Source: Selaginella moellendorffii (lineage: Eukaryota > Streptophyta > Lycopodiopsida > Selaginellales > Selaginellaceae). From it: 64,000 nt of DNA. Shown here piece by piece: positions 11,735 to 23,792 of this stretch; the stretch's first letter is position 1; each line of letters opens with the position of its first letter. A program made the position numbers and the translations under genes. Below the pieces are notes generated by a model. That model was not told where the DNA came from. It saw only the letters and a program-made list of their open reading frames with translations, and did no database searches. The stretch is from NCBI RefSeq assembly GCF_000143415.4, contig NW_003314421.1:86665-150664 (forward strand), in the 5' to 3' direction.

Positions 11735-14008
11735 TCACTCCCACATGCTGTACCAAGATAGGAGAGACCAATGCTGATCTTGAAGGCCATCTCTCATCCA
11801 CTTCCCCTCCACAAACTCATAAGTGACACTTGCATCTTCATCCACCAACTTGTTCCTGCTGCAGATCTCAAACACTTTGATCCCCAGCTTCGTCGTGTAC
11901 CAGTTAAGCAGAGGGTAGAAAGTGTCAGCGATATACTTGAACTCTGGAATAGTGTGAGCATGACCGTGAATATCGAACAAGACACGAATCTTCTGCTGGA
12001 GCTCTGACATCTCCATCTTCTTCAACTGTATGTCCGACCTATCCACTAAGAAGGTTGCAGTAGTCGAGGAAGAGGAAGCTCATTGAAGAGTGTCCAGGAT
12101 CCCCATTGTGTGCACTCTAGTGTTCCGCCTCGGCTTGATGCACGACAAGTAAAACCCCATACATTTCCTGATGTCGCACTGCTGCTGGCAGGAATCCATG
12201 TCTTTGTCCAGCTCCTCCTTAGCGGCTTGGATAACCCGTTTACAGATGACATGCATACCTTCTTTGCATGCTGAACTTCGCTTCCGATCCCAATCAGGGG
12301 GAAGTACCTGTCCCTGAATCTCAAAATCATGCTATACCTCACTTAGAGATTTCTCGCTCGCCTCCTTGTTGAAAACGAACCACCACAGGCTCCTGTAAGT
12401 TATGGCAGCTTTGTCATAGGAGCTGTATGGCTTCAACTTCCTAGGCCCTATAGGCCTGCAGTCCACCAGCTCGTCAAGAACTCCCTGCTTCTGTATGGCT
12501 TCCCTTGTAAAGTAAGAAAGGAAGCTTGCCGCAACATCCAAAATCTCAGTAGCTGCAGTGAACCAATTGGTCCCCAGTATCTCGTAGAGTTCAGGCTTCA
12601 AATATCTTGTCCAATCCTCTAGCACTTGGAGACGAGGTTGAATCTCATTCACCCGTTTTTGCAGTGAATCCAGGCGAACAATGAGGCTTGGGAACTCTCC
12701 TCCGGCCTTCTGCTGTGCTATGAAGTGACCTGGTGGCTGTTGCTTGGTAAGACCCCACATATACTGCTTCGCATCCATCAGCTGCATCGCAGATGCTTTC
12801 TTATCCACTATCCCACCTGATAGATCCAAAGAGCTGTCTGAAAGCACCAACACCTGCTCGTCAAGAGTCTTGCTTGCCAATGCTGGTGCCTCGACACTCT
12901 TTTCTACTGGCGCCTTGATTCTTGGAGCCTTGCTTGCCTCTGGCGCCTCGCTTCTTAGCCTCTTTCCACCAGTATAAAGACGAGGATGCCATGATTTGAT
13001 ACCTGACTCGAAACCTTCCAAACCGCTGTCGTGATTTATGACCGCCGGAATCACAGGACTTGCACATCAAGGAGAGATCTTCGTCATACACACATACATT
13101 GCCGTCTCCATCTTGTTGTAACCCTAGGTCATGTTTATTTCGGATGGCAATTTATTATACGCTGGGAGCCGTCAGATCCAATCAGGAACATCCGCAGCCG
13201 TCAGATCTTCATTACTAACTTCGGTTGATGGGTAATGCGAAGTGTTTCTCCAGCGCGAGGGATTGGATCCAGTCGTGGCGCACGGCACATCGTCCGATGC
13301 CCTGCGCCGCAATGGTTGAGTTCCAACAAAATTAGGGTTCTTCCAGACTCGCTGTTTCCCCAAACATTCTCTCGATCCAGCTCCAGATATGGGATCTCGA
13401 TCTGGCAAAAAATGCTCCACCCCTGTGCGACATTGCCAATTGCCGTGCAAGCGCCGATTGCAGTGCTGAAGCTACGGCCTCACTCCCATCTGATGCATCC
13501 TCCAGGCCCCTTCTTCCGTCCCCATTCCAAGAAAACACAGCCATGAGCGAATTCCACACATCGCTGTTGAGCTCCTGTTCTTGGCACAAGAGTGATCGCG
13601 CCTTGTCGATCATGGCCCCAGATGCCATTTCCTGGACAATGCTCGTCATGGTGCTGGAAGGATCGCGAGGGGGAAGCGTTCCAGGTCTGATCTGGAAGGT
13701 GTGAAGCCAGACAGGGCCACATTATCCACGGGCTTCTAAACCTTCTTGGAAATCAGGAAGGCTTTGCCTGCGAAGTAGTTCTCCAGGAGGTCAGCCTCCT
13801 GATCACTCTTCTTGAACCCAGGATCACACTTGCAGCACCGATTTCTTCGAGAGGAGCTCAAAGGAATGAATGCCACATCATTTGCATTGTTTTTTCCTTC
13901 CTTTTCTTTTGCAGCCTTGAACGGACAAAAGGTAAGTTGTGTACACGTTCAGCAATGAGTTTCTAGAAAACGCATGCCTGGCAATGCTCAAGACATGCTG
14001 CAAAATGA
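11735..14008 (-). pseudogene. Unrecognised gene H, downstream part (split by element M)
   Basis: Coding-like stretches on the minus strand are 13649-13332, 13054-12332 (240 aa, with a coiled-coil-like SLQKRVNEIQPRLQVLEDW segment) and 12046-11735. A coherent but differently framed piece near 12270-12060 has a Cys-containing CQQQCDIRKC segment. The pieces look like exons or frameshifted parts of one protein of unknown family. Element M inserted just upstream at 14014, and the continuation lies at 33603-34160. It could be another transposon gene, because nothing here resembles a known plant housekeeping protein. Confidence 0.4.
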
Positions 14009-14013
14009 GCCCG
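14009..14013. repeat. Target-site duplication of element M (AGCCC)
   Basis: AGCCC at 14009-14013 directly before the left TIR and again at 33603-33607 directly after the right TIR. Confidence 0.6.
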
Positions 14014-14060
14014 GGTAGGTTTTGAGCTCATGAGCTCACGAGCTGAGCTCATGAGTTCTC
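14014..14060 (+). repeat. Left terminal inverted repeat of element M
   Basis: Begins GGGTAGGTTTTGAGCTC and continues with a nest of GAGCTCATGAGCTCACGAG motifs, themselves palindromic. The partner end is at 33580-33602. The second copy has a diverged version at 46262-46300. Confidence 0.7.
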
Positions 14061-14199
14061 AAACACAAGGAAAACATTGGTTTTTCCGGAACCAACATCT
14101 TTCCATTTTTCAAATTTTGATTTAATCTATATTTCCGAGTAAATTCGATCAATAAAATACAAATATAAATATAGATCCGAACACCAAAAGTGATCTAGA

Positions 14200-15023
14200 A
14201 ACACTTCTCAAGCTCTGCAATTGTAAGGCTTGCCTGATAGATGTGATGGTCGACCTTAGGATCTTGGTTTAGTTCCTGCATAAAAATGTAATAGATGTGC
14301 TTGCAGGCTAAATATACCTTTCTCCTGTTCTCCCTCTATGTAAAATCTGGACAGGTACAGGATGGATTTTCGCAGATTTTGATAGTGTAGCTCATACCCT
14401 TTGACGACTCAGTCACAACAACAAACTCCTTAGCCACGGCACTAATGTAGTTTATCCTTGTGATTGTGCATTTCAATGCCTTTGCCAGCTTGATCTTCTC
14501 TTGTGCACCTTTTGAAATGGAAGACCTATATTGTATAGCCTTCCCATTTCTAGCTGGTCATGTATGCCGATCTAGTGTTGACATTGGTGGCATAGCAATA
14601 TCAATAGCAACATTTGAGGAAGTCTTCAGCTTGAAACCAGCTCTCTCTAGACTTTCAATCTCTTCTTTTAAAAGATTGTAGCTTCGCTCAAATGGCCACT
14701 CCTTTGGCACAGAATCTGGCTTCGAGATAATTTCTAGCTGGTATCCAACATGCACTGCTGCTCTGCTCTGCCTAAACATCCATCCCGTGGAAGAAAATAA
14801 TACATTTTTGCATCGCAACATGCTTGACAAATAGGTGTTGCCCCGCATTTGCGACATCTAAACCCTGTAACAACCTTATCACGCCTAGGGGGATTGATTG
14901 CTGAGCCTTCAAAGAAACACATATTCTTGCCATGATAAAAAATGCATTTCTTAGTGACACATTGAAGCTGTCCACCACAATGGACTATGGACACAGATCC
15001 GTCAAAATGGGAGAAGTGGGTTG
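14200..15023 (-). pseudogene. SWIM zinc-finger protein gene of element M, 3' part
   Basis: Read on the minus strand from 15023, the frame continues that of 28330-27943 once element P and one GTTG are removed. It contains a Cys pattern CRKCGATPICQACC (CX2CX5CX2C, zinc-ribbon-like). After frameshifts comes a stretch with SYNLLKEEIESLERAGFKLK and, near 14365-14305, a SWIM motif (CTCPDF...CKHIYYIF). Stops, including one inside the SWIM motif, show decay. The second copy (46435-47151) has an intact SWIM motif. The SWIM domain is typical of plant MULE-type transposases and other DNA-binding proteins, so a transposase or accessory role is an inference. Confidence 0.65.
15020..15023. repeat. Target-site duplication of element P (GTTG)
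   Basis: GTTG directly before the left TIR at 15024, repeated at 27943-27946 after the right TIR. Collapsing the two restores an uninterrupted minus-strand reading frame across the junction (..WCRVKT | THFSHFDG..). Confidence 0.85.
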
Positions 15024-15047
15024 AAGCTCTATTTCGTTAAAGTGGGA
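15024..15047 (+). repeat. Left terminal inverted repeat of element P
   Basis: 24 bp, beginning AAGCTCTATTTCGTTAAAGT and ending in GGGA; the perfect inverse is at 27919-27942. Further aaatggga/aagtggga motifs follow directly inside. Confidence 0.9.
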
Positions 15048-15683
15048 TTTATTAAGTAAAATGGGACTAGGTACAAATTTTCAAGTATTTGAAAATGACG
15101 TGAAATTATATGTTTTTTGTCTAGGGGCTAGACATATCTGGGGCATGGTGACTAGCGCGGTGACTTTGTGTCCAGACTGAGTCCATCTGGTTGTATAATA
15201 AATCTCATTGTCAAGGTGAACAAGCCGAATCTGAAGCTAAAGAAGAGCGATGGCATGCGCACACACATTATTTGTTTGTTCATTGAGCGTGTGGTGAGCT
15301 TTCCAAGATGAACGTCATTCCTATTAGCTAGACATATAACTTAATGGTGAGAACATTTAGATATTATTCAATGTTATCTTTTTCTAACGAATTTAATTGT
15401 GAAGGTGTAGCAAGAGGCATTGCTAGTCTGGAGAAGTCGTTTAACTCATTTGACCCTTAGTGTATTTTCATGAAACTAAATAACATTCATATTATTAAGG
15501 AATTTCTCTAGTACCTTTTTTTTACGACATAGAGGCTTGCATTTCTTTCAAAGGTGATTTAGTAAAAGGCCTGAGGGCACATGCCATTCTATTTCTCAGA
15601 CCGGTATTAAGATATACTAGTGCAAAGGGAAAAAGGTATTTGGTGATCAAGTAAATGGCATGAGGGCACACGCCATTATAAGC

Positions 15684-15943
15684 CTAAGTGCTAGTGGACA
15701 CCTCCTTTTTGGTACTCTCAGCGGTACTATCATCCTTCTCCGGGTCAGTTGTTTTGCTTTGGATTGTTGTCTCTGACGTTACTGGGGCGTTCTCGATAGT
15801 TGTTAATGTTGCCGTTTGTTCAGAAAAATGATCACCTGGAGTATAGTACGGGGAGTTTGGAAGACTTATATATTTTACATCTTCACCTATCTCCTTCTCC
15901 GTCTCCTTTTCTGCCTCACTTACAGATTTTGTGCTTGCCATGA
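15684..15943 (-). CDS. Small Ser/Thr/Glu-rich ORF of element P
   Basis: About 85 residues from the internal ATG (longer if the upstream ATG at 16010 is used). It matches 7567-7824 in the other copy apart from a difference at the C-terminal residue. It is acidic and Ser/Thr-rich, with no domain or signal. A palindrome lies just after the stop (15656-15677). It may be a terminal exon of the transposase gene, since a splice acceptor (ttgcag on the minus strand) precedes it. The conservation is not above that of the surrounding DNA, so it is not evidence of selection. Confidence 0.4.
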
Positions 15944-16626
15944 GAACGCTCTTCACCCTAAAATATGGAGTTCGTTGTGTTATAAAAGGAAACCAACACA
16001 CACGCTGCAAGGGAATGATGGTACAATAAATCTAATAATATGGCGTGTGGCCCATATTATTAGATTTATGCACGTGTGATTGGTAAATGCATATGTCACA
16101 TCATCTTTGTTTTACCTCACACACTATATCAGGCCTAATGAACCATATCACATGTGCGCACATGCTATATATATGGAGAAGTATTATGCAAGGATAGAAA
16201 AATTCAATGCATGATTGTGGAGAGCAATGGCATGAAGCCACATGCTAAATAACATTTTAGAGAAAGAATTAAAATAAAAACATGCAAACAGTACTGAGTG
16301 GACCAAGACTTAGAAGTGCACAATTGAATGAGGTATTTCTAATAAATATTTCACTCACCTCATATAGGAATGGCTACCACTCTCAAATGGCGTATCGCCT
16401 CATGCCATCACCTCGCAATTTGTTATAACAATCCGATGAATTCATATTCGGCTTGTTCACCTTGAACTTTAAGTAAGATTTGCTAGAACAACTAAGAATT
16501 TATACTTGTTATTTGTATCATCTCACCTAGGAATGGTGTAAGGCCACATGCCATCACGCCTCCTCTGATTCAGATTCGGATTGTTCACCTTGAAATAAAA
16601 TACATTAGAAACTTAGTAAAGGAATA

Positions 16627-19452
16627 TTAATGAATCTCACCTTGAACCCGGGTTATGAATGCTCTTGCTGCATCTTTTGCATGGTCTGGCAAGGTGATGG
16701 TGGCACTCTGCTTCCGCATCCAACCATGCACAACATTATCCACCGATATGCTCATGTTGGGATCCCTTGGATTCAGCACCCATCTCTTTTCTAGGCAATC
16801 CTTCATATATCCGGAACTTGGCTTGAACCACTCCACAGTTACATTGAAGGAGTTAGTTTCCGCGTCCTCCTCTGCATCAGTGATGCAGCGCCCCACCCAT
16901 ATCATTTGTTTTTTTTTACTAGGTCTGACAAGCACGACCATTCCTTTGCAGACCTGTACTGGATTGAATGCTGAATCCCGCTTCTTGTTCCTCGGCCCAC
17001 AATAGTGATCCTCAACATCGTTATCTGTCACTGCATTTCCAAAGGACATTGTTCCGCTACTATCTGGTGCTCTGGGTTCTGGCCAAAAGGACTCTTCCAA
17101 TTCTTCATATACAACCGGCCCATTTTGGATAGCAGATATAATCTTCTCCCAGTATTCGAGAAAAGGCTTGCACCTCTGAAAATAGGATTCTCCACCAAAC
17201 ACCAACCCCCTCTTCCAGAAGGCAATATGCTGTCTAATCCCGGCCACTATACTTTCCTGGTCTTTGAGTCCATCCGGGTGCATCGGCCGTGGGGAACCCT
17301 GAGGAATCATAGGTTCCCCAGTTATGGGATTTCTCTTGAAGAGTTCAATGCCGTCCACTGGCAGCCACACTATGTCCCATTCTCTCATCTTGTACCTCAT
17401 CACTGGAGCACCGTCACGCATGCTGAAATGAAACTGAAGAGGCTTGGAGTGGCCAATCAGCGTTTCGGATCCGTCCCTGATGTAGCCTCTTACAAACCCC
17501 TTAAAGTCTGGAACCTCTGTCACAAGTGCAGCTTCAACAATGCCTTTGATGCAATTTTGGAATTCATCGTAGAGTTGTGGGAGGGTGAGAACATTGGATC
17601 GCCGGAGGGACTCTGCCAGGTGACTGAACATGGCATCAATGTCTTCATGAGTGTGCCCAACCATGAGAAAGACAAGTATAACCGTTTCAAATATGCCTTT
17701 GGCAACAAGCATCGCCAAGTACGCGAAGACGTACATGTTTTTGTTCTCACTGCCAGCATTGTCTGTTTGGAGCAGAAGATGGGGTGGAAGGCCACATCGG
17801 CCGCAAGAACTTCTTTGAGATTCTGCTTCGTTTGGATGAGGCTGTGCATTCACCGGGTGACCAGCCTCGTCGGAATGGCATGAGGCCTCATGTGATAACC
17901 CTACAATCTGACGGCCAACATATTCATTGGGATGGCATGGGGCCCCACGCGATACTACAAGCCTTTGCTCCTCCTCCAGCTGAACCCTGTATGGGGTTCG
18001 ATCGACAAGGGCCTTATGCAAGGGTTGGCCGTTCAGCTCAGTCTACGCACTTTGCAGAGACCTTAAGTGTTTTGCTAGGGACGCAATCATCATGTTTGCA
18101 CCCCCGCCACCCCATAGAGGTTCAAAGAAGTTCCCATAGTTCTGGGCACCATGCCCATGAGCGATTATGCCAAACAGAGACACAGGCAGTTGCATGGATG
18201 AAGAGATTGCCTTGGGGGCAGGATTGAGTCGAGGTAAGCACGTCTTTTTCTGGTCCATTTTGTCGTGGATGATGCAGAGGTAAGAGTCAGGTCTCTCCAT
18301 GGAGAGAATCCTATTATGATAATATGCAGTCCTGCAGCTTCTCTGCTCGATGTTGTGGTCGAGCCGCCTTTTAACCAACGTCTCTCGCTCTTGAGCGATG
18401 CAAGAATTCTTCGACAAAGCCATTTTGATAGCAGTGCACTCGTCACACTTTGAAAAGCTGGAGTACTTTCCTATACTCACATCCCTGAACCTGTTGCTCC
18501 ACAATCTACTAAATCTAGATTGGCTCATCTTCCTGTAGCCATTACTCTGGAGTTCCCGATTCACATCTTCCAATATGGCCCCCTTGGTATACATGGAAGG
18601 GAGAACTCGTTGGGTGTCTCGTGTTCCATCTTCCAAGAGGCGGGTTTTATGTGGTTGCTGCTCGCTACATGTCTCGACAAACCTCTTGAAGATTGCCTCT
18701 CCATATACAACATGACCCCTGGTTTTGTGAGTACCGTCGTTCCCATGGACTGCCTGTTGAACCCTTTGTTCCTCGAACTCAGTTTTGATTCTGTAGAATG
18801 TGGTTTGAGGGACTCCATAAATGATTCTCCATGCCTTCATGCAGACCAAACCCCTCTGGAAGACCATGCCCCCCACCTGATGTTCTGAAGCATCAACAGA
18901 TGACCGTAATGCCTCATACACAAAATTGCGAGCTGCCTTCCAGGACAATGTCTTGTATCTTGCTCTCTCCTCTTCAATAGCATCCCAATCAGCATGTTGA
19001 CAGCACCTCCTCTTGCAACAAGCAACTCTCGAGACCATTCGAACCTCCATCGCCATTTTCTGCCTTTTCAGTTCGTTGCTCAGATCCCTTTGGCTGCGCT
19101 TTAGGAAGGTGTACTTTCTTTTCCCATGAAGAGATGTTCTGTCATCAGTTGTAGTGGTGTTTGATTGTGAATCCTTCACATTCTCAAACACTAAGTGCCT
19201 CAATTTCCACCGCACAATGCTTCCAATAGTCAGACTGTTTTCTTCTGTGTCAACAACCTTTAAAATTGCAACTCCAATATCATCCCAGCCCAATTCTTGA
19301 TTAGCAACCGCATCTCTTGGATCGACAATTGTGGCTAAGCCCTCAGCTACCACCTCCCCCTCGGGGTTGTTTAGAAACACCTTTGCCTGAATCCATGTAG
19401 CACGGTTCTTAAGATCCACGGAGGGAACATGCGTCGCACTTGCGGAGGCCAT
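16627..19452 (-). pseudogene. DUF7869-like transposase of element P (one nonsense codon, N-terminal deletion)
   Basis: Two ORFs in one frame (19452-18043 and 18021-16627) are separated by a TAG where the left copy has CAG. Relative to the left copy, 81 codons (residues 3-83, the first beta-rich module) are missing in frame right after MA; the stop found in the left copy is a GAG here. HDKMDQ, the QTDNAGSENKN Asp and GHTHEDIDAMFS are all present, so the RNase-H-like acidic residues are kept. Two palindromes fall in coding sequence (17875-17896 and about 17932-17951), read as REASCH and RGAPCHP. Likely role: transposition of element P, formerly. Confidence 0.8.
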
Positions 19453-21934
19453 TCTGAAAGTGCAGAAAAGAAGTTAAGACCATACAAAAAATGATTGGAG
19501 AATGGCCTAAATCATAACATACCAAACAACCTCAATAGCATGAGGCCACATGCCATTATTCAAACATGCTATTGACACCCACGTGAAATTTCGCATTCAC
19601 AAAATTGGCATGAGCCCTCATGCCATCTTGATAAACACACAGCTACAGGCAGGTAAAGAAACTATTGGCAATATGCTAGTGATGAACTTGCAAGCCCCAA
19701 GATGGCATGAGCCCTCATACCATTAGTGGTACCGTAGTGCCGCTCGCACCACCGCAACTGCTCGTAGTGCCGCTCGCACAAACTGCCACTTGCATAAACT
19801 GCCGCTCGCAATGGCGCTCCCAATGCCGCAACCGCTCGTAGACGCATAAACCACAGCTCACAACGCCGCTTACACAAGCAGCGCTCACTGCGCTCAGCGG
19901 AACCAAGAACACGGCGCACAAAAATGATAGACCTAGGAATGAGTTCGAGAATTCAAAAATAACACACGCTTGAACGTCACATCAAATCCTTTGACAAACA
20001 AGATCTTATGATTCCTTTGACAAATTTCAAACTGAGTAGCTTCTAGACTTTGCTGTCAGACGTTGAACTTTGTCACATCATGTCCTTGCCTCGATCCAGC
20101 TGTGCCATGTCAGTGATTCGAACTTTGCCATGCCATGTCAGCGATCCGCGCCAAGATTATTCGCCGTGTAAATGAATAATTATGCTGTGTGTGTACGTCC
20201 ATTTATGGCAATATAAGGCCACACGCCATTCAAAGAATAATGCTAGTCGAGCATTTTTTGGTGCATTTTTGGGTTCAAAATTGCATGAGCCCACACGCTA
20301 TAAAGTTTATCTGTACCAAAAATAAAAATAGCTTTATTTACTTGGGAATTTAAGTGGTTGAGGCATTTTTAAACTTACAAACACCCTACTTACATTCCTT
20401 TGGTTGCTTAAAATTCAAAAATATTATAAACCTTTCTTTTTGCATTTTCAATGTTTTCAATTATGGTTTTTGATTTTCGCAGGACCAGCCTAGTAATCTA
20501 TTTGCATCCCGTCATGTTTATAGCTAGCTTTCGTTTGTCCCCTTCGCTAGCTTGAGATACATCTGCTCGGCATCTGCCTCTTACAGCATTTGCCCAGAAA
20601 GGGCATCTTTCTTCACGCAGCATTTGCCACATATTTAGGGAGGGTTTAATTCAGTAGCTTGATAAACATGCAAATACAGAACTTGATGCAAAATCCTTTG
20701 ATATGTCACAATGCCCCTAGGACCATAAACACATTTCAATAGAGAGGGTCCTTTCATTTCATAACTCCTTACGTAGATCTTGGTGAAACCAGAGTTAATG
20801 AAGTTGGTTTCTTGTGATCCCGCATTTGATTGTGATGTCCCTTTGCAGTGTCGATGGAAAGGTCAATGCACACCAAACTGTAGAATCTTGGAGGAAAATA
20901 ACGGTCGGATCTATGGCAAATGCCCCTGAAACATTGTAAGGCTCGTGTGGTCTCATGTGGTGTCCAATCGAGATGCTTCTTTGCAGGGTCATCAAGAAGG
21001 ACATTGTATACCATTCTTTATTTAGCTGAACATTTGGCATTTTTGGAAATACAAGATGCTTTGGAATATCCAATCATGCATGGTATAAATATAGCGAGGG
21101 TATGAAATGATATCCCAATCATGATCTTTCTTTTGGATTTCGCGTGCATGCAGTCCGAGGAATGATGACGTTGCGGATTTCTTTCGGATTTCACATGCAT
21201 GCATGCGCGCGGCGATCCAGAAATTAATGGTGGCGCCCAAGTCCGAGGAATGATGACGTTGCGGGATTACCAACCGTCGTAACATTTCACGCGTGTGAGG
21301 TTAGGTTTTGCATTTTGCTTCGTACTCGCACTCGCACACTCGCGCTCGCATCGCGCTCCCACTCGCGATCACGCTCACATTCGCGCTCATCTACCTTCTC
21401 TACAGGTTTCTCATGTGCATCGGCGTGTACTCGCGCTTGCATCACACTTGCGCTTGCATCGCGCTCGTGTGCATCGGCGTCCACTTCAAAACACACCCAG
21501 TTTGTAACTTCGCCGCCAACTCCGCCGCCCACTCCGCCACCCACACGCAGCCCACTTGGCGTCCCGGGAGATTTCAGCGCCACTCTCCAACTGTAAGTGG
21601 CAGAGTAGCCTTGCTGCTACGATCCGCTGCACACACAGTGCACATTCGCCAGCGAGTCTGGCCTCGATTGTCACGCCTCCATTCGGCTTCAAATGGTAAG
21701 TCTTTTAGGCCAAGTAGAAAATGGCATGAGGCCACATGCCATTCAGTAGCAACATTGGCATGCACCGATTGGGCTCTCGAGTGCAGTCCGGTTACAGATG
21801 GCGTGTAGCCTCACGCCATCTTAGGATGCAGCCTCAAGACATCTGATGCAGTGGTGAATGGCGTGTGGCCTCATGTTATTTCCAGCTGCTAGCTTTTCAT
21901 CTGTCAGCTCTAATTGTTGTGCATTTCTGAACAG
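19453..21934. promoter_or_regulatory. Divergent promoter and 5' leader region of element P
   Basis: This lies between the two divergent P genes. A TATA-like tataaatatag at 21084-21094 faces the transposase gene. Palindromes occur near 19535-19556, 19605-19626, 19703-19724 and 21720-21741, and in degenerate form near 20210, 20282, 21797 and 21856. For the plus-strand gene, a candidate leader exon ends at 21695 (AAATG|GTAAGT). Acceptors near 21741, 21832, 21890 and 21934 suggest several short leader introns, most holding a palindrome. No CDS-like ORF is recognisable. Confidence 0.5.
21084..21094 (-). promoter_or_regulatory. TATA-like box facing the transposase gene
   Basis: Ctatatttata on the minus strand, conserved at 1513-1523 in the other copy. 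It lies about 1.6 kb upstream of the transposase ATG, which would imply a long spliced leader. Function is inferred. Confidence 0.35.
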
Positions 21935-23764
21935 GCGAGGAATTGCGTTCTTCTTCCAGCCACTGTCAATGTGGATGCAGAGAAGGGGGAGGAGCTCACC
22001 AGTTGGACTTTCGGGATGGAAGGCGAGGATCTGAGGCTGTACAACACAGATGGTGGGAGAAAAGAATGCATGGGGATCCTCATCCAAGTGACAGACACTC
22101 CATGCAGTTCCATGCAAGAATATGGACTGGCACTTGTGGTAGAGACAACGTCCGCCTTCAAGATCCACCTTGCACATCCTAGCGGCTTCCCGGAGGGGGG
22201 CAGCGGCTATGAGGAATTCCTAGAGGGAGCTAGGAAGAGGTTGTCCAGGAGGCCCACAATTTCAAAGATGCTGCGAGTCTATGAAGATCACATGGAATCC
22301 ACGGACCTCACCTACGACGATGTTCAAAAACTATATTCCAACATTGAGCCGTTGAGAGTGACTCCAGTTCGCGAAGCGAAGGGGAAGGGGGTCGATCTGG
22401 AAACTACCCCGAAGCAGAAAAGGGTGGTCAAGCTCAAGCCGACGTCTGACTCTCCTGCTCCAAAAAAGAAGCTACTCGGTGATGCCATTGCCTCAGGTTC
22501 GAACACTACACCCACCAAAAAGAAGAGCCGCAAAGAGCAGAAAGAGCAAGAAGAGGTAGCAGAAATCGTCGCAGATAATAGTACTTATTACTATTCCAAC
22601 AAAGTATATACAATCGACATGAGCCACATCGACATCCAAAGCAAATACAACCACAAGCTAGTATCTGATGAGTGGGTGGAGAAACTGAAGCAGAAGATGC
22701 TGGCAAGTCCAGTAACACCCGACATCGCAGACGTGATCCCCTACTACCGAACAATGAAGGGCAAGACGAGGTTTCCAGACTTGATCAATAGGAAGGTGTT
22801 GGACGATCAGAACATCCGGTTCTATGCCGTCTCCGGGCAGCATTCTAGCTTGGCGATGCAAGAGATAGTTGTGGATATTATGGTGGGCGAGGAGGTGAAG
22901 AAAGTCTTCAAGACAAGAGTTGTCCGCATGATAAAAGGCAACTCGCCCCTCCGATCTATCATATCCATCTCCCACGCGCAGAATGTCAAGCAAGAAACGT
23001 GCTACAAATCGGGTCTGCACGAGACATTGGCACAAACACGGAAGCTCTGGGTTCAACTGAAGAAGCCACAAAAACCAGGACAAGGACGTGCACTAGCAAC
23101 TAGCGCCTGGCAGGTAAGCCTCGTTGCATGTGGCATAGCATGTGGCCTCACGCCATTTCCATTGCAGGAATTCTCGAGTCTTCTCTCGAAAACACTGGGG
23201 GTCAATGACACACTCAGCATCCATAACATTCTACTCGCGACAAAAGTTGTTTTTGACAAATGGGTAGATGTGCTGAGGAGGTACCATGACGGGGAGTTGC
23301 TAAACTCAATGGGTGTGGAGGACGGCCGGAAGCCCAATGATTTGAAGCTCAACGCCTTGCGTTTCTCGCGGTCTCTAGACGACGACGACCTTCTGACAGT
23401 GGCTAATGCTCTTCTACGTGGTGAGGTAGTCTTCAACAAGACCAAAATGACTTCCGGCCATATTGTGACATACGAGGACTTGTGCACGACTCTGAGAGCT
23501 TGTGCGCTATTGAAGGATTGGATCTTCGAGCAAGTGGCCGTGGAGAGGGTGAGCATCGACACCACGCAAGAGATGATGGAAGAGCTGGAGTTGTCAAATG
23601 AAGACATCGACGAGTACGTGAAGGGGGCCCCCAAGTTCATCGATCTGCTGCGGGATGCCACGAAAAGTAAAGCTGAGAAGTTGGATCATCATCCAAATTT
23701 CATTAAGAGGGATGTCGACCGCCGGCTTCAGAAACAGCTCGACCCCGCAGCAGAGGCCTATTGA
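21935..23764 (+). CDS. ParB-like domain protein of element P (N-terminal part of a multi-exon gene)
   Basis: The frame is open from the acceptor at 21934 to TGA at 23762-23764, about 600 codons including one in-frame 54-bp intron (23114-23167). Lys-rich stretches with PKKK and TKKKSRKEQ precede the domain. The segment around 22620-23020 resembles a ParB/sulfiredoxin-like fold: YTIDMSHID..., a DEWVEKLKQKM helix, the motif RFYAVSGQHSSLAM (in place of ParB 'DGxHR') and a following ISHAQN. ParB-like proteins bind DNA and some cleave it or hydrolyse CTP; what this one does is unknown. The start codon is probably in an upstream exon. The TGA is likely a nonsense mutation, since a coding frame resumes from 23793. 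Confidence 0.5.
   Translation, partial: ARNCVLLPATVNVDAEKGEELTSWTFGMEGEDLRLYNTDGGRKECMGILIQVTDTPCSSMQEYGLALVVETTSAFKIHLAHPSGFPEGGSGYEEFLEGARKRLSRRPTISKMLRVYEDHMESTDLTYDDVQKLYSNIEPLRVTPVREAKGKGVDLETTPKQKRVVKLKPTSDSPAPKKKLLGDAIASGSNTTPTKKKSRKEQKEQEEVAEIVADNSTYYYSNKVYTIDMSHIDIQSKYNHKLVSDEWVEKLKQKMLASPVTPDIADVIPYYRTMKGKTRFPDLINRKVLDDQNIRFYAVSGQHSSLAMQEIVVDIMVGEEVKKVFKTRVVRMIKGNSPLRSIISISHAQNVKQETCYKSGLHETLAQTRKLWVQLKKPQKPGQGRALATSAWQVSLVACGIACGLTPFPLQEFSSLLSKTLGVNDTLSIHNILLATKVVFDKWVDVLRRYHDGELLNSMGVEDGRKPNDLKLNALRFSRSLDDDDLLTVANALLRGEVVFNKTKMTSGHIVTYEDLCTTLRACALLKDWIFEQVAVERVSIDTTQEMMEELELSNEDIDEYVKGAPKFIDLLRDATKSKAEKLDHHPNFIKRDVDRRLQKQLDPAAEAY
23114..23167 (+). other. 54-bp in-frame intron carrying a palindrome
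   Basis: CAG|GTAAGC...TTGCAG|GAA, phase 0. Its length is a multiple of three and it lacks a stop, so it can pass as coding. It consists largely of a GCATGTGGCCTCACGCCAT-type palindrome, and translation would give ACGLTPF, the signature of this palindrome in frame. Confidence 0.7.
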
Positions 23765-23792
23765 GAACCTTACCGGGTATACGTGAATTCGG

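Noticed and set aside
1-22587. The large inverted arms considered as one foldback element
   Set aside because: Each arm ends at the same TIR but in a different target sequence, and the right arm continues to its own second TIR and target-site duplication, so these are two insertions.
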